From assembly GCA_020638395.1 (NCBI GenBank), contig JACKIP010000001.1, positions 124,001 through 188,000 of the forward strand: a stretch of DNA of 64,000 nt, given 5' to 3'. A program made the translations under genes and the position numbers. Under the pieces are notes generated by a model. That model did no database searches, had not been told where the DNA came from, and saw only the letters and a list, made by a program, of their open reading frames with translations. This DNA is from Rhodospirillales bacterium (GTDB lineage Bacteria > Pseudomonadota > Alphaproteobacteria > Micavibrionales > Micavibrionaceae). Positions 25,891-35,275 of the stretch are shown here, one piece after another. Numbering within the stretch: position 1 is the first letter of the stretch; each line of letters begins with the position of its first letter.

Positions 25891-26595
25891 ATGTCCTCTT
25901 CGTCCCGTCCCCAAAATGTTCCTCTTCTGATCGGGGTTGACCTGCAATCGATCTATCACGACCAGGAGACTTATGACCGACAAGGACGAAAAGGCCACCT
26001 CCCCGCTGCGGCAGAAGTTTTTAAACAAGCTCTGTTATTCTCCGGGCAGACAGAGCCTCTTGCTCAGGCAGGACGCCTCAACCGTCTCTGGATGGTACAG
26101 GAAATTGGCGAAGCTGAGAATATTCAGAGCAAAGCAGGCCATCCGGTTGATCTGGGATGCGGCACCCCGCAACTGGCAATCGCCTCTATGGCCCCCATCG
26201 CTCCCTTGCAGGAGACTGACCGGATTCTGACATATCATGGCGGTGTGAGTTCCGCAACTGACACCACTGACGGATACGATCTGGCGGAACTGGTCGATCG
26301 GCTCGCCCCTTCAGAAATATTTGTTTTTGGTCTGTATCTGGATCAGGCGGTTGCGCAGACCGCAACCTATCTCCGTCATAATCTGGATACCCCGGTTACA
26401 ATTCTCACAAACCTGACCCTTCCCTGTCACCACAGAAACGATCCGAAAGGAGCCCGGCAAGCTCAGGAAGATACTCTCAGTGTTCTGAGTCAGTACGGCG
26501 TTAAAACGCTGGACTCTTCAGAGTTTTTAGCTCACCTTGAATACCACCATGAAGATCCCGCCGCGCAATCTGGACACCTTTGTCCGCAGCCCTGA
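25891..26595 (+). CDS. Isochorismatase-like fold protein lacking the catalytic cysteine
   Basis: 234 residues. Resemblance to cysteine hydrolases is by eye: an early strand ending in Asp (LLIGVDLQSIY, D17), and a later segment GLYLDQAVAQTATYLRHN followed by VTILTNLTLP, matching the position where isochorismatases have G..tD.CV..TA.da...g..v.vv.D. At the cysteine position there is alanine, so normal hydrolase chemistry is unlikely. Alternatively the match is a coincidence of a Rossmann-like fold. The last 47 bases overlap holA in another frame. Confidence 0.4.
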   Translation: MSSSSRPQNVPLLIGVDLQSIYHDQETYDRQGRKGHLPAAAEVFKQALLFSGQTEPLAQAGRLNRLWMVQEIGEAENIQSKAGHPVDLGCGTPQLAIASMAPIAPLQETDRILTYHGGVSSATDTTDGYDLAELVDRLAPSEIFVFGLYLDQAVAQTATYLRHNLDTPVTILTNLTLPCHHRNDPKGARQAQEDTLSVLSQYGVKTLDSSEFLAHLEYHHEDPAAQSGHLCPQP

Positions 26596-27562
26596 TCCCG
26601 CCGCCAGAGTTATTCTGATCTATGGGCCGGATGACGGGCTGATGCGCGCCCGCGCCAAAGCTCTTGGCAAAACCGTTGTCAGTGATTTGAACGATCCGTT
26701 TAACGTCTCCGTTCTGAAAGGAGAGGATCTCGTGACGGATCCGGCACGACTGAATGACGAAGCCAATGCGATTTCCATGATGGGGGGGGACCGTCTGGTA
26801 CGGATTGAGCAGGCGACCAAGACACTTACGCCTGTTTTAAAGGCCTATCTCGACTCTCCCTCCCCGCACACTCTGGTTATTATCGAAGCCGGGGAGCTTG
26901 ATGCCAAGGACAGCCTGCGCACTTTGTGCGAGAAATCCCCCAACGCCGCCGCCCTTCCCTGTTATGTCGCCGATGCCAGAAGTCTGGGCGGGACGGTCCG
27001 CGCCGTGCTCTCCGAAGAGGGCTTCAGCGCCTCTCCGGATGCCATTGGCTGGCTGACGGAAAACCTGTCGGGAGATCACGGCCGCGTTCTTTCAGAACTG
27101 AACAAGTTAAAAATCTATATGGGAGAGCAGAAGCGCATTGAGCTCCAGCATGTGCAGGCCGCCTGCGGCACAGGCGGAGCCTTGGCGATGGATGATTTTG
27201 TTTACGCCCTGACCGGGAAACAGGCCGCAGACATGTTGCGCGCCTTCACCCAGATGACCGAGGAAGGCGTACCGGTTATTTCCATGATCCGCGCTGCCCA
27301 GTATCATCTCCGCCGCCTGCACATCACACAGGCCCGTCTGCAGAAGGGGGAAAGTCTGGACGCCGCAATGAACAAGCTGCACCCCAAAGTGTTCTTCAAA
27401 TATGAACAGCCCTTCAAGTCTCACCTGCAAAGATGGTCCCTACCGGCGATTGCAACCGCTCTGCAAAAACTTTCCGAACTGGAAGCCCGCAGCAAACAAA
27501 CCGGCACACCGGTAGACACCCTCAGCGCGCAGGCGTTTCTTTCTCTGGCAAAAAGCCGGTAA
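26549..27562 (+). CDS. holA: DNA polymerase III delta subunit
   Basis: 337 residues from the ATG at 26549 (MKIPPRNLDTFVRSPDP), a beginning typical of alphaproteobacterial HolA; a TTG four codons earlier is less likely. Delta opens the beta clamp as part of the clamp loader. The N-terminal ILIYGPDDGL (about 27-36), central DARSLGGTVRAVL, and C-terminal QFHLRRL-like AQYHLRRLH segment match the family. It lacks an intact Walker motif, as expected. It overlaps the preceding gene by 47 bases, and lptE, its frequent partner, is not next to it. Confidence 0.9.
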   Translation: MKIPPRNLDTFVRSPDPAARVILIYGPDDGLMRARAKALGKTVVSDLNDPFNVSVLKGEDLVTDPARLNDEANAISMMGGDRLVRIEQATKTLTPVLKAYLDSPSPHTLVIIEAGELDAKDSLRTLCEKSPNAAALPCYVADARSLGGTVRAVLSEEGFSASPDAIGWLTENLSGDHGRVLSELNKLKIYMGEQKRIELQHVQAACGTGGALAMDDFVYALTGKQAADMLRAFTQMTEEGVPVISMIRAAQYHLRRLHITQARLQKGESLDAAMNKLHPKVFFKYEQPFKSHLQRWSLPAIATALQKLSELEARSKQTGTPVDTLSAQAFLSLAKSR

Positions 27563-27673
27563 TTCCCTCGCTCCAAGCCTTTCATGCATTGACATATCCC
27601 TCGGAAATTCTCCCGGGACGACTCTCATTACCCCTCAATTTGATAATTTGAGGTAGATAGCATTTTAAATAAT

Positions 27674-27702
27674 TTGCAAAATATTTGCGTTTCTAGTATA
27701 AA
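27674..27702 (+). promoter_or_regulatory. Predicted promoter of the nitroreductase-like gene
   Basis: TTGCAA (27674-27679), a 17-base spacer and TATAAA (27697-27702), about 25 bases before the ATG. Confidence 0.6.
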
Positions 27703-27726
27703 AGAAGAAACAACGTTTCATAAAAT

Positions 27727-28875
27727 ATGCAAGCAAATAATATTATGTATAAACCAGATGAGCCTGACTTTTTTCCTGAGGAACAAAAGATTGTTCTGGA
27801 CATTCTGGATCTGGCCAGATGGGCCCCCAGCGGAGACAATACGCAACCCTGGAAATTTGAGCTTTTAAGTGGTCGCAGGGTTATGGTTCATGTGCATCTG
27901 GAGAAAAATATCTATGAGTACAATAACAGCCAACTAAATCTGATCTCGGCAGGAACCCTTCTGGAAAGTATTCGTATCGCCGCAACGGGATTCTCTCGTT
28001 TGGCTCATTTGGTGGAGGTTCATCCTCGCAAAGATAACAAGCTCTGCTTTGAAATTGAATTTGAAGAAATAAAAGGCCTGCCGCAAAACTCCCTGATAAA
28101 CGAAATCACACAGCGTAGCGTTTGCCGGACTATTTATAAAACCGCCCGCCTGTCTGAGGCGGCACGTAAAAATCTGGAAACGTCTCTGGGGCAGAATTTT
28201 CATCTGGTCTGGTACGAGACGTTCAAAGAAAGGTGGTTTTTCACAAGAATAAATTTTTTTGCCGCTGGTATCCGTCTTAAATTACGTGAAGCTTTTGATA
28301 TAAATAAAAGAATTATTAACATGCAGGAAAATTTCCCGGAAGCTGGACTTCCCCTCAAAGCAACCGGTCTGAGCTTTATATCGCAATCTTTTCTCAAAAT
28401 CGTCAGCAAGAGCTGGAGTTTGATGGATTTTTCCAACAGGTTTCTGGTCGGAACATTTATTCCACGTCTGGAGCTCGATCTGCTCCCCGGTCTTTTCTGC
28501 GCCGCTCATTTCCAGATAGGATCAAAAATCCCTGCGGATACCATGTCGGATGAACAATTACTGGAAGCAGGAGCCGCCCTCCAGCGCTTCTGGTTGACGG
28601 CGACAAAATTCGGACTGGTGATGCAGCCCTCCGCCGCCGTTCTCGCATTTGCGACATACGGCATGAAAAAACAGGTATTCTGCACAGATATCAATGCCCG
28701 CGCACAGACAGAAAAACTTTATCAGGAAACGCAGAAGCACTATAAAACTCCGGTCTCTCACATCCTGTTTCAGGGACGGATTGGCTACCCGCTGACTCAT
28801 AAAGCACCCTCTTCCCGCTCGATGAGAAAAAAGCTGAACGATCTGCTGACCCCGATGCCCAAAGCCGCGGTTTAA
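27727..28875 (+). CDS. Nitroreductase-fold protein
   Basis: 382 residues, longer than ordinary nitroreductases (about 200). LDLARWAPSGDNTQPW at about 27-42 is the FMN-binding start of the fold, and FWLTATKFGLVMQPSAAVLAF near 290-310 is its second half. The long insert between (about 130-270) includes a basic helical segment. Similar long proteins occur with ThiF/MoeB-like genes or as stand-alone flavoproteins, and substrates are unknown. Lower GC than neighbours in the first half. The start could also be the ATG six codons in; neither has a strong ribosome-binding site. Confidence 0.75.
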   Translation: MQANNIMYKPDEPDFFPEEQKIVLDILDLARWAPSGDNTQPWKFELLSGRRVMVHVHLEKNIYEYNNSQLNLISAGTLLESIRIAATGFSRLAHLVEVHPRKDNKLCFEIEFEEIKGLPQNSLINEITQRSVCRTIYKTARLSEAARKNLETSLGQNFHLVWYETFKERWFFTRINFFAAGIRLKLREAFDINKRIINMQENFPEAGLPLKATGLSFISQSFLKIVSKSWSLMDFSNRFLVGTFIPRLELDLLPGLFCAAHFQIGSKIPADTMSDEQLLEAGAALQRFWLTATKFGLVMQPSAAVLAFATYGMKKQVFCTDINARAQTEKLYQETQKHYKTPVSHILFQGRIGYPLTHKAPSSRSMRKKLNDLLTPMPKAAV

Positions 28876-28984
28876 GTTCTCCACCATCCGCCCCCCATTC
28901 AGGCAAATGAGTATGATTTTTCGCTCGCATTCTGTCGTGTCCTGAGCTAATAAGTAAGTATACAAATACAGGACAGGATAACAC

Positions 28985-30793
28985 ATGATGCACCCATACC
29001 GCACCCATACTTGCGGCGCTTTGCGCAAAGACCATATCGGAGAAACCATCAAGCTTTCCGGCTGGATCAATCGTAAACGCGACCATGGCGGTGTCTTGTT
29101 TATCGACCTGCGGGATACGTTCGGAATTACACAATGCGTGATTGATGAAGACTCATCGGTTCTGCGTGATGTTGAAAAATGGCGGCCCGAGTCCGTCATT
29201 ACAATCACCGGCCGCGTCCGCGCCCGCGCCGAAGGCACAGCCAATGATAAAATTGCCACTGGCGAGATTGAAGTCTATATCGACGACGCCAAAGCCGAGT
29301 CTCTGGCCGATGTAATCCCGTTTCAAGTCGCAGAAGATGACGGAGCCGGGGAAGATCTGCGTCTGAAGTACCGGTATCTGGACCTGCGCCGTGACGGGAT
29401 GCAAAAGAAAATCCGGCTGCGCAGCAATGTCATTGCGTCAATGCGCCGCCGCATGTGGGAACAGGGATTTCAGGAATTCCAGACTCCGATCCTGACGGCA
29501 TCCTCCCCCGAGGGCGCGCGCGACTATCTGGTGCCCTCCCGCCTGCATCCGGGAAAATTCTATGCTCTGCCGCAGGCTCCCCAGCAATTCAAGCAATTGT
29601 TGATGGTCTCCGGATTTGATAAATACTTCCAGATTGCCCCTTGCTTCCGCGACGAAGACGGACGGGCGGATCGTCTGGCAGAATTCTACCAGCTCGATCT
29701 GGAGATGAGCTTTGTCAAACAGGAAGATATTTTCAAGACCGTCCAACCGGTCATTGAAGGGATCTTCAAAGAGTTTAACGACTTTACCGGCACAGCTCAT
29801 AAAATTGAGTGGCTGCCGCATCTGCGGTACGAAGACGCCCTGTTGAAATACGGATCTGATAAACCTGACCTGCGCAACCCGCTGGAAATTGTGGACGTGA
29901 CCGATATCTTCAAACGTGACGACGTCGAATTCAAAGCATTCAGAGGCATAATCGATCAGGGCGGCGTTGTCCGGGCGATCAAAGCCCCGAACGTTTCCGA
30001 CCGCCCGCGCAGTTTCTTTGACAAGCTGAATGACTGGGCCAGAGGCGAAGGCGCCGTCGGTCTCGGATACATCCTGTTTGCCGAGGGAGAAGGCAAAGGC
30101 CCGATTGCCAAATTCGTCCCCAACGCCGCACAGGAAGAACTGAAAAAGAAAGCCGGCCTGCAGGACGGTGATGCCATCTTCTTCGTGTGCGATAAAGAAT
30201 CAAAGGCCGCAAAATTTGCCGGGGCCGCCCGCACGAAAATAGCCCAGGAAATGGATATCATTGAAAAAGGCGTCTTCAAGTTCTGCTGGGTGATTGACTT
30301 CCCCATGTATGAACAAGATGAAGCGACCGGCAAGATCGACTTCTCGCACAACCCGTTCTCAATGCCGCAGGGCGGGCTGGCGGATCTGACGACCAAAAAT
30401 CCTCTGGAGATTTATGCGTATCAGTATGATGCCGTTTGCAACGGCTTTGAGCTTTGCTCCGGAGCCATCCGGAACCACAGCCCGGAAATCATGGAAAAGG
30501 CGTTTGCGCTGGCCGGATACAGCAAAGACGTGCTGGAAGCCAAATTCGGAGGCATGCTGAATGCATTCCGCTTCGGCGCCCCTCCGCACGGAGGGTGTGC
30601 GTTTGGCATCGACCGGATCATCATGCTGCTGGCAAACGAGCCGAACCTGCGCGAAGTTTACGCTTTTGTGATGAACGGCCAGTATGAAGACCAAATGATG
30701 AGTGCGCCAAGCGATATCACCGAAGAGCAACTCAAAGATCTTCACATCAAGCTTGCCCTGCCAAAGCCAAAGCTATCGACCGAAGCTGCTTAG
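28985..30793 (+). CDS. aspS: Aspartyl-tRNA synthetase, bacterial type
   Basis: 602 residues, class II synthetase. The N-terminal OB anticodon-binding domain (1-110) is followed by motif 2 (FRDEDGRADRLAEFYQLDLEM, about 220-240), the GAD insert domain (about 290-420) and motif 3 near the end (PPHGGCAFGIDRI). This bacterial-type enzyme may be non-discriminating (Asp and Asn) where asparaginyl-tRNA synthetase is lacking; the window cannot decide that. Two adjacent ATG codons begin the frame. An inverted repeat GTCCTG...CAGGAC spans the region just upstream (28939-28976). Confidence 0.97.
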   Translation: MMHPYRTHTCGALRKDHIGETIKLSGWINRKRDHGGVLFIDLRDTFGITQCVIDEDSSVLRDVEKWRPESVITITGRVRARAEGTANDKIATGEIEVYIDDAKAESLADVIPFQVAEDDGAGEDLRLKYRYLDLRRDGMQKKIRLRSNVIASMRRRMWEQGFQEFQTPILTASSPEGARDYLVPSRLHPGKFYALPQAPQQFKQLLMVSGFDKYFQIAPCFRDEDGRADRLAEFYQLDLEMSFVKQEDIFKTVQPVIEGIFKEFNDFTGTAHKIEWLPHLRYEDALLKYGSDKPDLRNPLEIVDVTDIFKRDDVEFKAFRGIIDQGGVVRAIKAPNVSDRPRSFFDKLNDWARGEGAVGLGYILFAEGEGKGPIAKFVPNAAQEELKKKAGLQDGDAIFFVCDKESKAAKFAGAARTKIAQEMDIIEKGVFKFCWVIDFPMYEQDEATGKIDFSHNPFSMPQGGLADLTTKNPLEIYAYQYDAVCNGFELCSGAIRNHSPEIMEKAFALAGYSKDVLEAKFGGMLNAFRFGAPPHGGCAFGIDRIIMLLANEPNLREVYAFVMNGQYEDQMMSAPSDITEEQLKDLHIKLALPKPKLSTEAA

Positions 30794-30818
30794 CAGCATG
30801 CTGCTATATTTTGAACCG

Positions 30819-30874
30819 CAAAGTAAGACAAAGTTCTTTCATTCTTTGTAAAAAACCTCTGCGCCCTCTGTGGT
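30819..30874 (+). repeat. Family D repeat, copy D1
   Basis: Starts TTTTGAACCGCAAAGTAAG and ends CTCTGCGCCCTCTGTGG. The same sequence recurs at 40258-40327 and, in part, at 40390-40428, 62612-62635 and 62783-62850. It directly abuts B1. Confidence 0.7.
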
Positions 30875-31047
30875 TATAGTGCTTTGGTTTAATTTTAAGA
30901 CATCTTACAACACCGTCATTGCCTGAATTGCTGAAGGCAATTCTAAGGCAATCCATTGATATTTATTGATATTTGTAGATTCCCCTAGGATTTTCTGCGA
31001 AAATCCGGGGAATGACGAATGTCTTATTTTTAATTGGAAGCGCTATA
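30875..31047 (+). repeat. Family B composite palindromic element, copy B1
   Basis: 173 bases. Imperfect terminal inverted repeats (TATAGTGCTT ... AAGCGCTATA, about 29 bases) enclose a core that begins CGTCATTGCC and ends GGGGAATGACG. The core has two hairpins: one closed by ATTGCC/GGCAAT, the other by ATTCCCC/GGGGAAT, joined by an ATCCATTGAT linker. Copy B3 has exactly the same length. Confidence 0.85.
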
Positions 31048-31060
31048 AAATAGATCAAAA

Positions 31061-31621
31061 TTACGGCAAAGTATATTGCAAGGTAAGGGAGCTCTGCATC
31101 CCGCGGAATATCCAACAGAAAGCGTCAGCTTTTTTCTGGACGAGTTCAGTGTCGGATATTTTATGCGTGGTTACGTCCCCCGGACTTTCCTCGATCTGCC
31201 GTTTTGCCTTTTCTATGGTCGGATGGCCCTTTTCCGCAGACGTCCCAAACTGAAGAGTCCCATCCTCTGTATCCATAACAATTCCAACCGCTGCGTAATC
31301 CGCCTCAGCAGCAGAAGCGCTACGAAACAAAATAGCAAGACCAGCACATCCAAAGGCCGCTTTTTTCTGCATTGCCTGCGCAGAGTCCACAATATAATTG
31401 ACAAGGGTTGTTTTGGAGGAAGGGGCCATTTCCGGCGCGGCGCGGCCAACCAGAATTCTCACCGCGTCCTGAACAGTATAAGTCGTCTCAGCCTGTTGAT
31501 TTTGATTGGCACTCACAGGACCGCTTACCATCGAAGAAACGGCAAATGCCGCTGCGGCTACCTTTTTGATTGTTTCACCCGCCATGCCCGGCAGTATATC
31601 CTTTAGAATACGTAAATCCAA
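31061..31621 (-). CDS. Hypothetical protein
   Basis: 186 residues, not recognised. Residues about 16-40 are hydrophobic and small (VAAAAFAVSSMVSGPVSANQ) and could be an exported signal with an unusually long start; an internal Met at residue 13 would give a better signal peptide (cleavage near SAN-Q). Two cysteines near 91 and 169. The gene ends 14 bases before repeat B1 and is divergent from serC. No operon partner. Confidence 0.5.
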   Translation of the reverse strand: MDLRILKDILPGMAGETIKKVAAAAFAVSSMVSGPVSANQNQQAETTYTVQDAVRILVGRAAPEMAPSSKTTLVNYIVDSAQAMQKKAAFGCAGLAILFRSASAAEADYAAVGIVMDTEDGTLQFGTSAEKGHPTIEKAKRQIEESPGDVTTHKISDTELVQKKADAFCWIFRGMQSSLTLQYTLP

Positions 31622-31719
31622 ATAAAATATAGCGTCACAATTTTTTGCGTGCGGCCTTCGGGGAATTTATGCTAGGAAAGACTTGTCCTTGACCCCTTAC
31701 CGACTGATGGAGAGTCCCC

Positions 31720-32898
31720 ATGCAACATCCCGCCCAAAAACCTTCCAATCCTTGTTTTTCCTCCGGTCCCTGCGCCAAACGTCCCGGCTGGTCCGTGGAC
31801 GCTCTGAAAAAAACCGGACAGGGACGCTCCCACCGTGCCGGACCGATGAAAAAGAAACTGGCGGCCGTAATTGACCAGCACCGTGAGCTTTTAGAGATTC
31901 CGACGGACTATAAAGTCGGCATTGTACCAGCTTCAGATACCGGTGCAGTTGAGATGGCTCTGTGGTCACTTCTGGGGGCCAGACCGGTGGATGTCTTTGC
32001 CTGGGAAAGCTTCTCAAAAGACTGGATGAAAGATATTACCAAAGAACTGAAACTCCAGAATGTCCGGACGTTTGACGCTCCTTACGGGGATCTGCCGGAT
32101 ATGGCCCAATATAACGGCGCACATGACTGCGTTTTTGTCTGGAACGGAACGACATCCGGGGTCCGCCTTCCGAATGCTGACTGGATTCCCGCGGACCGGG
32201 ACGGCCTGACAATCTGCGACGCGACCTCCGCGGTCTTTGCCTATGACCTGCCATGGGAAAAACTGGATGTTGTGACCTGGTCATGGCAAAAAGTTCTGGG
32301 CGGCGAGGCCGCGCACGGTATGATCGTCCTGTCACCGCGTGCCGTGGCCCGTCTGGAAAGCTACACCCCCGATCGTCCGCTGCCCAAAATCTTCCGCATG
32401 ACCAAAGGAAACCAGCTGAATGAAGGGATTTTCAAGGGCGAAACCATCAACACCCCGTCCATGCTGGCGGTTGAGGATTGTCTGGATGCCCTCGGCTGGG
32501 TGGCACAAATTGGCGGACTGGCCGCAACCATCCGCAGATCGGCAGAAAATTATCAAACACTGGCCGACTGGGTCAGACAGAGTGACTGGATTGATTTTCT
32601 GCCGGAAAAAGAGGCCATACGCTCCCATACGTCGATCTGCCTGAAAATTACCGATCCCTGGTTTTCCGAGCGTATTTCCGCCGAAGAGCAAACCGATTTT
32701 ATCAAGAACCACATCGTCAAACCTTTGGATACCGAAGGGGTTGCCTATGACATTGCCGCCTACCGGGATGCCCCGGCAGGTCTGCGGATCTGGGGGGGTG
32801 CCACGGTAGAGTCTGCCGATCTGAAACTCTTGACCGGTTGGCTGGATTGGGCGTATCAGACCGCCAAGGATCACGCGGCAAAGAACCGGGCGGCCTGA
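31720..32898 (+). CDS. serC: Phosphoserine aminotransferase
   Basis: 392 residues, the longer class found in alphaproteobacteria and Methanosarcina rather than the E. coli type. It makes 3-phosphoserine from phosphohydroxypyruvate and glutamate. The pyridoxal-phosphate lysine is K191 in TWSWQKVLGGE, with D168 in ICDATSAVF nearby. GGAG seven bases before the ATG. serA does not follow; purN does, after four bases, so serine and purine synthesis share a transcript (serine feeds the one-carbon pool used by PurN). Confidence 0.95.
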   Translation: MQHPAQKPSNPCFSSGPCAKRPGWSVDALKKTGQGRSHRAGPMKKKLAAVIDQHRELLEIPTDYKVGIVPASDTGAVEMALWSLLGARPVDVFAWESFSKDWMKDITKELKLQNVRTFDAPYGDLPDMAQYNGAHDCVFVWNGTTSGVRLPNADWIPADRDGLTICDATSAVFAYDLPWEKLDVVTWSWQKVLGGEAAHGMIVLSPRAVARLESYTPDRPLPKIFRMTKGNQLNEGIFKGETINTPSMLAVEDCLDALGWVAQIGGLAATIRRSAENYQTLADWVRQSDWIDFLPEKEAIRSHTSICLKITDPWFSERISAEEQTDFIKNHIVKPLDTEGVAYDIAAYRDAPAGLRIWGGATVESADLKLLTGWLDWAYQTAKDHAAKNRAA

Positions 32899-32902
32899 GA
32901 CA

Positions 32903-33511
32903 ATGCGCAAGGTCAGAACAGGCGTCTTACTTTCCGGCAGCGGATCAAACCTGCAGGCTTTGATCGATGCCTGTCGTGCCCCGGAGTTCCCGGCGGAGAT
33001 TTCCTGCGTCATATCCAATAAAGAAACCGCCTACGGGTTAACACGGGCGGAGCAGGCAGGAATTCCGGCCGTCTTTGTCTCCCATAAAGGTAAATCCCGC
33101 GAAGAATTTGCCGCCGAGATCGACGACATCCTCACCCGGTACACCATTGATATGGTATGTCTCGCCGGATTTATGCGCATTCTCAGCGCAGACTTCTTCA
33201 CAAAATGGGACAACCGGATGCTGAATATTCACCCGGCCCTGCTGCCAAAATTCGGCGGAGAAGGCATGTACGGGCACCATGTTCACGAAGCTGTTATCGC
33301 CGCCGGAGAGACAGAAAGCGGCGCAAGCGTGCATGTGGTAACCGCCGGATGTGATGAAGGCCCCGTTGTGTTACAGGAAAAATGCCCGGTTCTGCCCGAA
33401 GATACGCCGGACACTCTGGCGGCGCGGGTTTTAACGATCGAGCACCAGCTTTATCCGCGCGCCCTGCAGGAATATGTCCTGCGCAACAGTTTCCTCTGGA
33501 AATTTATCTGA
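32903..33511 (+). CDS. purN: Phosphoribosylglycinamide formyltransferase
   Basis: 202 residues. It uses 10-formyl-tetrahydrofolate to formylate GAR in the third step of purine synthesis. Catalytic triad N108 and H110 (NIHPALLP) and D151 (GCDEGP) are intact, as is the N-terminal phosphate loop SGSGSNLQ (11-18). It sits four bases after serC instead of beside purM, and is followed by a strong terminator. Confidence 0.96.
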   Translation: MRKVRTGVLLSGSGSNLQALIDACRAPEFPAEISCVISNKETAYGLTRAEQAGIPAVFVSHKGKSREEFAAEIDDILTRYTIDMVCLAGFMRILSADFFTKWDNRMLNIHPALLPKFGGEGMYGHHVHEAVIAAGETESGASVHVVTAGCDEGPVVLQEKCPVLPEDTPDTLAARVLTIEHQLYPRALQEYVLRNSFLWKFI

Positions 33512-33532
33512 AAATATCCTATAAACTGAAGG

Positions 33533-33560
33533 AACCGTCTAGAGTGCTAGGCGGTTTTTT
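33533..33560 (+). terminator. Rho-independent terminator after purN
   Basis: Ten-pair stem (33533-33542 with 33547-33556, one G-U), loop AGTG, and a six-T run at the end of and after the stem. It separates purN from infC. Confidence 0.88.
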
Positions 33561-33591
33561 GAAATATGAGTAACAACCAAGGAGAATAACC

Positions 33592-34149
33592 ATCGCCCCC
33601 CGCCCCCCTCGCGGCGCCCCTCGCCGTCCTGAAGATCCTACCCGTATAAATGATCGTATTCGCGCTCCGGAAGTCCGCCTGATTGGCCCGGAAGGAGAAA
33701 TGATCGGTGTTGTCAGCGCACGGGAAGCCTTGCGGCAAGCCGAAGAATACGGACTGGATCTGGTTGAAATTTCTCCGAATGCCGAACCGCCTGTCTGCAA
33801 AATTCTCGACTACGGCAAGTACAAATACGAACAACAGAAAAAAGCAGCCGAAGCCCGCAAGCACCAGAAAACAGTTGAGGTCAAGGAAATTAAGGTGCGC
33901 CCGGCCATTGGCGAACATGACTATCAGGTCAAATACAAAGCCGCCCGCAAATTTCTGGAGGACGGCAATAAGGTCAAGGTAACCCTGCGGTTACGGGGCC
34001 GGGAAATGGCCCACCAGGATCTGGTCATGGAAGTTATGAACCGCCTGAAGCAGGAGCTCTCCGATCTGAGTAAAGTGGATATGGAACCGAAAATGGAGGG
34101 ACGGCAGGTCGTGATGGTCCTGTCCGCCGCCGCCGCGGTCCCTTCTTGA
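33592..34149 (+). CDS. infC: Translation initiation factor IF-3, AUC start
   Basis: 185 residues when started at the ATC codon at 33592, which has a perfect AAGGAG seven bases upstream. The first ATG in frame (33700) would remove about 36 residues, including the conserved TRINDRIRAPEVRLIGPEGE of the N-terminal domain. The rest contains the linker (YKYEQQKKAAEARKHQ) and the C-terminal domain that binds the 30S platform. Rare non-AUG starts are a known feature of infC and let IF-3 repress its own translation. rpmI and rplT do not follow; the next gene is convergent moxR. Confidence 0.95.
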   Translation: MAPRPPRGAPRRPEDPTRINDRIRAPEVRLIGPEGEMIGVVSAREALRQAEEYGLDLVEISPNAEPPVCKILDYGKYKYEQQKKAAEARKHQKTVEVKEIKVRPAIGEHDYQVKYKAARKFLEDGNKVKVTLRLRGREMAHQDLVMEVMNRLKQELSDLSKVDMEPKMEGRQVVMVLSAAAAVPS

Positions 34150-34151
34150 GG

Positions 34152-35138
34152 CTATGCCACTTTAGGCACCACCAGCTTTTCCAGAATATCGTCGATCAGC
34201 TCATCCGTCGTCACTTTGTTCTTCAGAGCGCGCTCGGTGAGCATGATTCTGTGCCGCAGGATTGCTTTGACCATGGCCTGCACATGCCCGATATCGACAA
34301 CGGCATCCCCCTTCAGCCAGGCATAGGACCGCACGGCTTTATCCAGCCCCAAAGATCCCCGCGGACTAGCCCCGACACTGATATAGCTTTTCAGCTCATA
34401 ATTGATGCGCTCCGGGTAGCGGGTCATAAAGATAAAATCAACCATATATTTCAGCACATGCTCCGGAACCTGAACATGGTCGATCTCGCCGCGGGCTGCA
34501 AAGATCGTGTCCTGAGAAACCGGGGGCAGCGCTTCTTTTTCCGCCTGCACCTGATTTTGCTCCCCGCGCACCAGCTTGATAATATTCGCCTCGGCGTCTT
34601 CATCCGGATAATCAACGGTAACATGCATTAAAAAGCGGTCTTTCTGCGCTTCTGGCAGAGGAAACACCCCTTGCTGGGTTGATGGGTTCATGGTTGCCAT
34701 CACCATAAACAATTTCGGCATTTTATATGCCTGCGCCGCGACCGTGACCTGTCGCTCCTCCATGGCCTCCAGTAAAGCATTCTGGGTTTTGGACGGGGCC
34801 CGGTTAATCTCATCCGCCAGAACGATGTTATTAAAAATAGGGCCGGGCATGAATTTAAATGTCGGGCGGGCCTGCCCGTCCTCATGATGAACGACCTCTT
34901 TACCGGTAATATCCGAAGAGGCTAAATCCGGCGTAAACTGAATCCGGCCGTAAGACCCGTCAATATTATTGGCCAACGCTTTGATCGCGCGCGTTTTCGC
35001 CAGCCCCGGCAAGCCCTCGACCAGCAAATTACCATTCGACAGGACCGCCACCAGAATACGCTCCAGAATTTCTTCCTGACCGATAATTTCCTGGGCCATC
35101 CGGTTGCGCAGATTTATAATCTCATTGCGAACGCTCAT
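34152..35138 (-). CDS. MoxR-family AAA+ ATPase
   Basis: 328 residues. Walker A GLPGLAKT at 42-49, Walker B VLADEINR with D109-E110, and the MoxR-type EERQVTV and MNPSTQQGVFPLPEAQKDRF stretch. MoxR ATPases act as chaperones in maturation of enzyme complexes or stress responses, usually with DUF58 and VWA-domain genes. None is adjacent here. GAGGG lies seven bases before the ATG. Convergent with infC, two bases between stops. Confidence 0.93.
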   Translation of the reverse strand: MSVRNEIINLRNRMAQEIIGQEEILERILVAVLSNGNLLVEGLPGLAKTRAIKALANNIDGSYGRIQFTPDLASSDITGKEVVHHEDGQARPTFKFMPGPIFNNIVLADEINRAPSKTQNALLEAMEERQVTVAAQAYKMPKLFMVMATMNPSTQQGVFPLPEAQKDRFLMHVTVDYPDEDAEANIIKLVRGEQNQVQAEKEALPPVSQDTIFAARGEIDHVQVPEHVLKYMVDFIFMTRYPERINYELKSYISVGASPRGSLGLDKAVRSYAWLKGDAVVDIGHVQAMVKAILRHRIMLTERALKNKVTTDELIDDILEKLVVPKVA

Positions 35139-35275
35139 CTCGTTTCCCTCTCTCCGATCGTCTCATTTCAATTTACTGAAAAAAACCTGCCGGGCAAAGC
35201 AGGTCTTCATAGGCTTTTAAGATTTTTTTCGTTAAACTCTATGTCACGAATATTCTATAAGAGGACTTTCAAGAA

